This document shows, in pieces, positions 52,013 to 58,603 of a stretch of DNA of 64,000 bases (within the stretch, counting starts at the first letter, position 1; every line of letters starts with the position of its first letter). Both the position numbers and the translations under genes were made by a program. Source of the DNA: CAILQE01 sp036745415 (GTDB lineage: Bacteria > Patescibacteriota > Saccharimonadia > Saccharimonadales > UBA4665); assembly GCA_036745415.1 (NCBI GenBank), contig DAIOGF010000001.1, positions 62,001 to 126,000 on the forward strand. The letters run 5' to 3'. Under the pieces are notes generated by a model that was given only the letters and a program-made list of their open reading frames with translations, did no database searches and was not told where the DNA came from.

Positions 52013-53539
52013 ATGAATTCAACTAATCAAAAGATTGGTAATTTAATATCTCAAATAAGACAAGAACGCGGCTTATCTCAAGCTGAGTTTGCTAAAAAAC
52101 TGAAAACTTCTCAATCAGCAGTAAATAGAATCGAGAAAGGTAGACAGAATCTAAGTCTTGAAACTCTTGGAAGAATCAGCGATGTTCTAAACAAACAATT
52201 AATTTCCGTATCTGGAGAATCTATAAATCTTAAGATAGAAGGCGGTCATGAATTAAAAGGAGAAATAACTCTCAAAACTTCAAAAAATGCCGCTGTTGGA
52301 TTACTCTGCGCTAGTCTACTAAACGAAGGTACTACCAAATTCAAATCTTTTCCTAGAATCGAAGAAGTTTATAGAATAATTGAAGTACTTGAAAGTATTG
52401 GGGTAAATGTTAAATGGCTACCAGGTAATGATCTTGAAATTAAAAGACCTAAGGTATTAGATTTATCTAAAATAAATAGAGCTTCCGCTCAAAAGACCAG
52501 AAGCGTGTTAATGTTCATAGGCCCTCTTATTCATGAATTTAAAGACTTTAAAATACCTTACGCCGGTGGATGCACACTGGGCACCAGAACAGTACAGCCT
52601 CATCTTTTTGCACTTGAAGAATTTGGCGTAAACATTAAGGCTGCGGCTGGCGGAAACTATTTAATAAATGTAGCAAAGAAAAAGCCAGACACTGTAACTC
52701 TTTATGAACCAGGGGATACTGTAACTGAAAATGCAATAATGGCGGCAGCAAAAACTAAAGGTACAGTAACTTTAGATTTCGTAAGTGCTAATTATGCAAT
52801 TCAAGATGTATGTTTGTTCTTAAAGAAACTTGGCGTAAAAATAGAAGGAATAGGAACCACAAAACTTAAAGTTACCGGTGTAGATAAAATTAAGAAAAAT
52901 GTAGTCTATGCACCGAGTGAAGATCCAATTGAAGCTATGTTCTTTACTTCAGTTGCAGTGACCACTAATTCTAAGATTAAAATTAAGAGAGTTCCGATTG
53001 AATTTATGAGCGTAGAGATTCTTAAATTAAAGAAACTTGGCGTAAAAATAGATCAATCCGAAAGATATAAAGCAGAAAATGGATACACAGATCTAGTGGA
53101 TTTAATAGTTCATAAACATGAACCAGGCGATCTAGTAGCTCTTTCAGATAAGATACATTCTCTTCCATACCCTGGCATCAATGCGGATAATCTCCCCTAC
53201 TTTGTTCCAATTGCTTGTAGGGCTCACGGTAGAACTCTAATTCACGACTGGATGTTTGAAAACAGAGCAATCTATTACACAGAATTGACTAAGATTGGAG
53301 CAAATATGGAGCTAGCTGATCCTCACAGAGTATATATAACAGGACCAACCAGATTCAGATCAGCTGACCTAGTTTGTCCTCCAGCTCTTAGACCAGCTTC
53401 ATTGCTACTTATTGGAATGCTAGCCGCAGAAGGTCATAGCATCCTAAGAAATGTATACACTATCAACCGAGGATATGAAGATTTAGCCGAAAGATTGAAT
53501 AGTTTAGGTGCAAAAATCACTGTAATGCACGAAATCTAG
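52013..53539 (+). CDS. murA: UDP-N-acetylglucosamine 1-carboxyvinyltransferase (MurA) with fused N-terminal XRE HTH
   Basis: First committed step of peptidoglycan synthesis: adds enolpyruvate to UDP-GlcNAc. Residues 1-70 are a complete Cro/C1 HTH (IGNLISQIRQERGLSQAEFA ... TSQSAVNRIEKGRQNLSL). From about residue 78 a full MurA follows: LKTSKNAAVGLL (the Lys-Asn pair), catalytic Cys in YAGGCTLGTRTVQPH (about residue 185), and YPGINADNLPYF for the Asp of the FPTD loop. The C-terminal region reads RPASLLLIGMLAAEGHS, in place of the usual DLRAG arginine loop. 508 aa against the usual 420. The fusion is in frame with no sign of an internal start. Confidence 0.93.
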   Translation: MNSTNQKIGNLISQIRQERGLSQAEFAKKLKTSQSAVNRIEKGRQNLSLETLGRISDVLNKQLISVSGESINLKIEGGHELKGEITLKTSKNAAVGLLCASLLNEGTTKFKSFPRIEEVYRIIEVLESIGVNVKWLPGNDLEIKRPKVLDLSKINRASAQKTRSVLMFIGPLIHEFKDFKIPYAGGCTLGTRTVQPHLFALEEFGVNIKAAAGGNYLINVAKKKPDTVTLYEPGDTVTENAIMAAAKTKGTVTLDFVSANYAIQDVCLFLKKLGVKIEGIGTTKLKVTGVDKIKKNVVYAPSEDPIEAMFFTSVAVTTNSKIKIKRVPIEFMSVEILKLKKLGVKIDQSERYKAENGYTDLVDLIVHKHEPGDLVALSDKIHSLPYPGINADNLPYFVPIACRAHGRTLIHDWMFENRAIYYTELTKIGANMELADPHRVYITGPTRFRSADLVCPPALRPASLLLIGMLAAEGHSILRNVYTINRGYEDLAERLNSLGAKITVMHEI

Positions 53540-53556
53540 AAATAATCTGTTATTTA

Positions 53557-53565
53557 TGCTAAAAT
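53557..53565 (+). promoter_or_regulatory. Extended -10 promoter of the tRNA-Gly/tRNA-Arg pair
   Basis: TGCTAAAAT, 12 nt before the tRNA-Gly. The same bases form one arm of GTTATTT/AAATAAC, a small hairpin just after murA. Confidence 0.45.
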
Positions 53566-53577
53566 AACGAATTAGTT

Positions 53578-53652
53578 GCGGGTGTCGTATAACGGCTATT
53601 ATCCCAGTTTTCCAAACTGGTGACGGGGGTTCGATTCCCCCCACCCGCACCA
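53578..53652 (+). tRNA. tRNA-Gly (anticodon TCC)
   Basis: GCGGGTG pairs with CACCCGC; anticodon stem CCAGT/ACTGG around TTTCCAA (TCC); T arm GGGGGTTCGATTCCCCC; discriminator A and encoded CCA. 5 nt before the next tRNA. Confidence 0.95.
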
Positions 53653-53657
53653 AATGT

Positions 53658-53734
53658 GCCCCGATAGCTCAGCTGGATAGAGCAGGAGACTTCTAAGCTC
53701 AAGGTCGTAGGTTCGAATCCTTCTCGGGGTACCA
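53658..53734 (+). tRNA. tRNA-Arg (anticodon TCT), with mismatched stems
   Basis: GCCCCGA pairs with TCGGGGT (G1-T72 wobble), D arm GCTCAGCTGGATAGAGC, anticodon loop CTTCTAA (TCT), T loop TTCGAAT, discriminator A, encoded CCA. The anticodon stem GGAGA/GCTCA has G-A and A-G mismatches at its two ends, and the T stem GTAGG/CCTTC has a T-T mismatch. It would read AGA/AGG codons, AGA being very frequent here, so loss of function would be costly unless another copy exists. Confidence 0.88.
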
Positions 53735-53761
53735 TTTTTATTTTTAGACTAATTATTATTG

Positions 53762-54427
53762 CTAAGGCACCGGACCAAAAACATAATTTATGATTGATTT
53801 GCCTACGTCAACATTTTGAACACTCAAGAAATTCAAAGCATCTAGTTTCCCTTGAGGAGAATCATAATAAATATTAAAAATTAAACTTCCGTTATTTATG
53901 TCATATGTAATTAGGTATTCGAAGTTCTGCCCAGTATATGGCAATAGTCCAAGTACGGGATTGTTTGAAAGAAAAGTGTCATAATTAGACATTGACTGAA
54001 AAGCTTCTGGATTAGAGCTTATTGTCAGATTTGAAACATTCTTAATTGTAGGAGTAAATTTTATTTTTTGTATAGACATTGAATCTCCTGAAGTATCTTT
54101 GAAATTAGAAATTGTCATAGTGTACTCTTTTTGATCTAAACCAGAATTTAGATTTATTATTATTTTCTTATTTACAATCTCGAAGTTCTTAAGTGCATTT
54201 CCATCAATTTCAACCTTAATTTCTTTGGATAATACTTTATTTGTATTTACTTCTATCTTAGGAGTAATTATTGAGATAGATTTTAAATCCGGATTGAATC
54301 TAACTATATGAAAACGTAAATTATATAAGAAGAAAGATGGCAAGCTAATAATTATTAATATAAATAATACTAGTGAATATCTTCTTAATTTAATTAAATT
54401 TGGATTACTCTGGTGATACATATCCAT
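53762..54427 (-). CDS. Hypothetical single-pass extracellular protein at the end of T4SS locus 2
   Basis: 221 aa. It starts MDMYHQSNPNLIKLRRYS, then one membrane helix (about residues 17-40) and an extracellular beta-rich part (KSISIITPKIEVNTNKVLSK ... YTMTISNFKD) that looks like an Ig-like fold. Not recognised. The frame is open to 54466, but GTGGAG precedes the ATG at 54427, inside the end of the hydrolase gene. Last gene of the operon. Confidence 0.68.
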   Translation of the reverse strand: MDMYHQSNPNLIKLRRYSLVLFILIIISLPSFFLYNLRFHIVRFNPDLKSISIITPKIEVNTNKVLSKEIKVEIDGNALKNFEIVNKKIIINLNSGLDQKEYTMTISNFKDTSGDSMSIQKIKFTPTIKNVSNLTISSNPEAFQSMSNYDTFLSNNPVLGLLPYTGQNFEYLITYDINNGSLIFNIYYDSPQGKLDALNFLSVQNVDVGKSIINYVFGPVP

Positions 54428-55862
54428 AGACGTCTCCACTATATAAACCGTATTTGATACCTTCACTAACTACAGAACCACTTGGACTTCCGGGTGGCTT
54501 GGGATAATCTGTGCCATGAGGCGCATATCCCGGAGGGTTGGTATCCCCACCAATAGTAGTCACATTACTTCCCGAAACTGAAACAACAATATCTACGTGG
54601 TGATAGTCGCTTCCATATATTGTTAAATCTCCGGGCTGAGGTGTGTAATTTGACCCTGCTGGATGCCATTTAAACTTCTCATTTTTCTGTCCAATACCTG
54701 CAATACCCATTACTCCTGCAATATTCCACGAGGTTGACGACCCCGTAATAGGGTCTCCAGCTTGATTGTACACCCAGCTTGAAAAATCTGCGCACCATAA
54801 CTCTATTGGCCTTCCGGCTGGAATATATCTACCTAGTGGCTCTTTTTCTGAGTAAGTATTAAATGGAGTATTGTTCCAAGGATAACCAGGCTGATTCTTC
54901 CACATCGCAAGCTCACTTTGAGCAATGCAAACTACAGCCTGTCTTACAGAGCTCATATTTGTTTGACCTGAGACACCAGCTGAAGTGGAAGGACAATTAT
55001 ATGACGACGATGAACAACCGTCACTGCCCGTAGTGGAAACAACTATTCCGCTTGAAGAACTAGTGGAATTTTTTGAAGAAGCTGAACCATTATTGTCAGG
55101 TGAAGCCGAACTTACAGTATTTCCATTTGAGTCAGTTGTAGTGAGCGCTAAAGTGGTAGAAATTAATCCACTTACAGTAGCTTGCAATTTAGTTAAATAT
55201 CCACTTGCTTGAGCTGGATCAGGCGCGTCGTAAACTTCAGCCATAGCTAGAATATTGTTGCTATCTATCTTCGAGCCGTATACATTTCTAAGATAAGATG
55301 CCATATCTCCACCTCCAGTATCCGAAGAATGAGTTTTATCTATTGAATCATTGAAATTAGCCCAGTGATACCATGGAGATACTTTAGAGTCTCCATAACC
55401 TGGTTGACCCGGACCGGATTTTCGACCAAATGCATTATTGGCAAGTATCCAACTGCTATCTGAAACATTGGTCGTTCCCGCTCCTGTTTCATTAACCATC
55501 AAGGCTACTATTAAAAATGGATTAATGTTTTGACTCTGTGCATCTATAACAATTTCAGAACCCTTAGTGCTAAATGGACTTGATGGGAAATTGGTCGTTA
55601 ACCATTTATTTATTGATTGACCCATTGCAGTTGGATTAAGGTTAGGAAATACGGCACCATCAGCTAGTCCAGTTCCATTGGGTAGCGATGTTAGTCCTGT
55701 AGCACAGTTAATTCCAACCCAATCTGGGTATTCTGATAGGGCCGTAATTTCTGTAGAACTTAGACCATCAGCTAAGCTAATTCCAGATGAAAGATAAGTA
55801 AACCAAGCAATTAGCAAGAATATAAATAAAGGTCTAATTATTTTAACAAATCTACTGAGCAT
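54405..55862 (-). CDS. Secreted two-domain peptidoglycan hydrolase (glucosaminidase-like + CHAP)
   Basis: 485 aa. Signal peptide to about residue 31. Residues 85-230 resemble a glucosaminidase/lysozyme-like domain (IDAQSQNINPFLIVALMVNE with a candidate catalytic Glu, ANNAFGRKSG, ASYLRNVYG). A Ser/Thr-rich linker follows. Residues 340-485 are a CHAP domain (Cys in LWCADFSSWVYNQAG, PQPGDLTIYG, His in YHHVDIVVSV). It overlaps the previous gene by 11 nt. Together the two domains could cut both glycan and peptide, as expected of a VirB1-type enzyme. Confidence 0.85.
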   Translation of the reverse strand: MLSRFVKIIRPLFIFLLIAWFTYLSSGISLADGLSSTEITALSEYPDWVGINCATGLTSLPNGTGLADGAVFPNLNPTAMGQSINKWLTTNFPSSPFSTKGSEIVIDAQSQNINPFLIVALMVNETGAGTTNVSDSSWILANNAFGRKSGPGQPGYGDSKVSPWYHWANFNDSIDKTHSSDTGGGDMASYLRNVYGSKIDSNNILAMAEVYDAPDPAQASGYLTKLQATVSGLISTTLALTTTDSNGNTVSSASPDNNGSASSKNSTSSSSGIVVSTTGSDGCSSSSYNCPSTSAGVSGQTNMSSVRQAVVCIAQSELAMWKNQPGYPWNNTPFNTYSEKEPLGRYIPAGRPIELWCADFSSWVYNQAGDPITGSSTSWNIAGVMGIAGIGQKNEKFKWHPAGSNYTPQPGDLTIYGSDYHHVDIVVSVSGSNVTTIGGDTNPPGYAPHGTDYPKPPGSPSGSVVSEGIKYGLYSGDVYGYVSPE

Positions 55863-58542
55863 CTTTTAGATCGTCCGTGGTTAAGTTGCTAGTATCATAA
55901 ACTCCACCAATTGCACCGATTGTATTCTTTATTAATAGACACTCGTTAGTAGTTGTATTTATTGGCGTATTTGTCTCTGGGTCCAAATTACTAGCAGCAT
56001 CCTTATTCCAAGCATTATTGTTTTGGTAACCATCAGCAGGATCATCGTTACAGTTCTGCTGCCAATATGTTTCAGGATCACTTATATTTTGATCTAGAGG
56101 GTATCCATACTGAATTATCCCAAAGGCATCCGGCTCGGCCGTTGAAGCCGCTAAAGACCTAGGGCTAAACATACTTCCTAAGTGAGAAAATATTCTTAGC
56201 GGAACAGACAGAATCGAACTAAACATAGTCTTAATTAATTCAGTTTTGCTTTCAAGAGGTATATCCATGGAAAGATTAGAGATAAATGAATACTGAGATT
56301 TAGTATCAAAAAGTCTTGCATATAGTGACTGCTTAGATTCAACGTAGTTATTATAGCTATTCTCTGAGTTATATATGTCCGCTACTTGGCCTGACGTTAA
56401 TTTTTGACCACCTAGAATATTATGAGAAGAATTATTTCCTGCCACATCAGCGCCTAGAGCCATCATGTCAAATGCCCTACCCCCACTCATGCTTGGACCT
56501 ATTGGTGAAGGAACCAAGAAACCAACAACAAATTTTTCTATTGATGGTAGCAGAGATTTAAAACCATTAACTACTGGGCAAACTGCAAGAAAAGGTGGAA
56601 TCCATTGCGTTACACCACCACAAACAGAATCGATGTGTAATAGTCCGACAAGGCTACCTAATAGCCCTTGTACAAGTCCATAAATAGGTTTAACAGTGTC
56701 CCCCCAAAGCTTAGCTGCTAGATAAACTGGATAAAATGGGCTCGATGGGGATGAAATAAATGAACTTACTGCATTTGCGTATTCATTACCTCCCGTTGGT
56801 TTTTCTTCCGGACAAAGCATTTGGCCTTTAGGAACAGGGTTTCCATCATCACATTTATATGAAGTGGCAGTATTACTTGAACTAGATCCGCTTACAGTTG
56901 CAGCTAAAGTGGTTGGGATAAGTAAACTCGCAAGACTAGATCCACTATCAGCAGAGGTTACCTGAGATTTAGATGCTCCATTTATTAGATTCTGATATAA
57001 AGGCGTTTGGTCTGCTCCAGCAGTACCTCCTTGTGGTGTGTCTGATCCTGTTGCATGATTACCGGCATCAAGAGAGGTTGTCATGCTGCCAACTTCTGTA
57101 GGATTAACATTACCTGTATGAATTTCATCTGAATAGCTCTTATACATATAAAAAAGCGATACCGCAGAAGCCGTCATGGTAATGTATTTCAATTTCTTCA
57201 CAGCCCCACCAATACTGTTTGCGCTATTAATTATTTGTGCAACTAAATTTATCTGGCCAACTACTGGCACAGCATCTCCGGCCGCTTGAGCGGTGCCATC
57301 AGCCACAACAGTACTGAGAACTTTTTTTACAATATATGCACTAAAGCCCTTAGAATTTATATAAGCGACATCTTTAGCTATATCTTCAGTTGATTTAGCA
57401 CCTAACTTTGAGGAAATTTCGGTTACCACATCCTCTAGACTCTTGGCAGCATCTGTTTCGGCTGCGGCATCTACTTGTTGCGTAACTTCTCTTTCAACTG
57501 AACTCGAAGGAGCTCCACTTTCTGCAGGAACAGAAGGATTGGGAGTAGTGTCCGGTTTAATTCCACACGAATCACCCTGTATTACACATGCCATAACAGT
57601 ACCGAAATATGCAGACTTTGGCATAATAACTTTCTTTACTAGCATCATTTCAAATGCTTTTTTCTGTGCATCTAAGCTAGCAGCCACACCGCTTCTAAGT
57701 CCACAGAATAGAACACATCTTTTTATGCCGTATTTTTCCTCCATTAACCTACCAACCTTATATCTTGTATATACCTGCTTCCATCTACTCTCATTCTGAA
57801 GAGCATCCCTAAGACCAGATCTTAGAGCTGATCTCACTGCGTTAGAATCTTTAGATTCAAGAACTCCGAGAAGCTTTCCGCCGTCTACACCAATATCTTC
57901 ACCCACCTTAGCAGTATCCTTAGTTATTAACTTCCAAGAATTTGAGTCTTTATTAAACTCCATGGTAATTCCATACTTAGAAGCTAAGGTATTTTCAATT
58001 CTGGATTGTCTCCATGAATTAAAGAGATTGGAAATTGGATCTTTACGACTAACTGAAAGCGCAGAACATTTTATAGATACAGTCGAACCACAAAGTTTAT
58101 ATCCAGGCAGTACTCGTTCTGTAATATATTTACTAAATAATTTATCACTCTCTCGAGATATAGCACTGTCTGAAGTGGAGAAGAATCTACTTTCTAAATT
58201 CTTAACCATATTCTCTATTTTAAGAGGTATAAGTAGCAAAAATATTCCAAATATTCCTCCTACAAGGCCTCCTCCTGCAGCAATTCCTCCAATGACCTTT
58301 CCTCTTGTAGAGAATAGTTTAGAAGATTTTCCACTACCACTTTCTGATTTATCTGCATTCTCTCCAGGATTCCAAAGACCACCCTGTTCTTCCTGTTCGG
58401 TAGTTTGAGAATTAGATGATGATCCACTAGAATTCTCAGCTTCGGAAAGATCTTCTTTAGATTTAGCTGCTCCGTCATTTTCCGAGCCAGAAGCCTTCTT
58501 TTCTCTCAAACTCTTAGGTTTGAATTTGTCATCATCCTCCAT
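55852..58542 (-). CDS. Large membrane protein of T4SS locus 2 (896 aa), unknown
   Basis: Not recognised by family. Residues 1-75 are acidic and Ser-rich (cytoplasmic), one strong membrane helix lies at about 78-105, then a long extracellular part with Cys-rich segments (KLCGSTVSIKCSAL, KRCVLFCGLRSG) and two or three further hydrophobic stretches (about 455-475, 605-640). It lies between the VirB6-like gene and the wall hydrolase in one tight operon, so a structural role in the secretion apparatus is the best guess. The start has a TATAAT 8 nt upstream. Confidence 0.72.
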   Translation of the reverse strand: MEDDDKFKPKSLREKKASGSENDGAAKSKEDLSEAENSSGSSSNSQTTEQEEQGGLWNPGENADKSESGSGKSSKLFSTRGKVIGGIAAGGGLVGGIFGIFLLLIPLKIENMVKNLESRFFSTSDSAISRESDKLFSKYITERVLPGYKLCGSTVSIKCSALSVSRKDPISNLFNSWRQSRIENTLASKYGITMEFNKDSNSWKLITKDTAKVGEDIGVDGGKLLGVLESKDSNAVRSALRSGLRDALQNESRWKQVYTRYKVGRLMEEKYGIKRCVLFCGLRSGVAASLDAQKKAFEMMLVKKVIMPKSAYFGTVMACVIQGDSCGIKPDTTPNPSVPAESGAPSSSVEREVTQQVDAAAETDAAKSLEDVVTEISSKLGAKSTEDIAKDVAYINSKGFSAYIVKKVLSTVVADGTAQAAGDAVPVVGQINLVAQIINSANSIGGAVKKLKYITMTASAVSLFYMYKSYSDEIHTGNVNPTEVGSMTTSLDAGNHATGSDTPQGGTAGADQTPLYQNLINGASKSQVTSADSGSSLASLLIPTTLAATVSGSSSSNTATSYKCDDGNPVPKGQMLCPEEKPTGGNEYANAVSSFISSPSSPFYPVYLAAKLWGDTVKPIYGLVQGLLGSLVGLLHIDSVCGGVTQWIPPFLAVCPVVNGFKSLLPSIEKFVVGFLVPSPIGPSMSGGRAFDMMALGADVAGNNSSHNILGGQKLTSGQVADIYNSENSYNNYVESKQSLYARLFDTKSQYSFISNLSMDIPLESKTELIKTMFSSILSVPLRIFSHLGSMFSPRSLAASTAEPDAFGIIQYGYPLDQNISDPETYWQQNCNDDPADGYQNNNAWNKDAASNLDPETNTPINTTTNECLLIKNTIGAIGGVYDTSNLTTDDLKDAQ

Positions 58543-58550
58543 ATCTTATT

Positions 58551-58556
58551 ATTATA
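58551..58556 (-). promoter_or_regulatory. -10 box before the 896-aa protein gene, leaderless
   Basis: TATAAT on the reverse strand with 8 nt to the ATG at 58542, in the 61-nt gap after the VirB6-like gene; no ribosome-binding site. Confidence 0.45.
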
Positions 58557-58603
58557 ATAGATTTAGAGATTTTACATAAGCAGTTATTTGCTAATAAAAA
58601 TTA

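Noticed and set aside
58260..58478. Leu/Glu-rich ORF antiparallel-frame to the 896-aa gene
   Set aside because: Alternative frame of a Ser-rich coding region; no start signal and no homology pattern.
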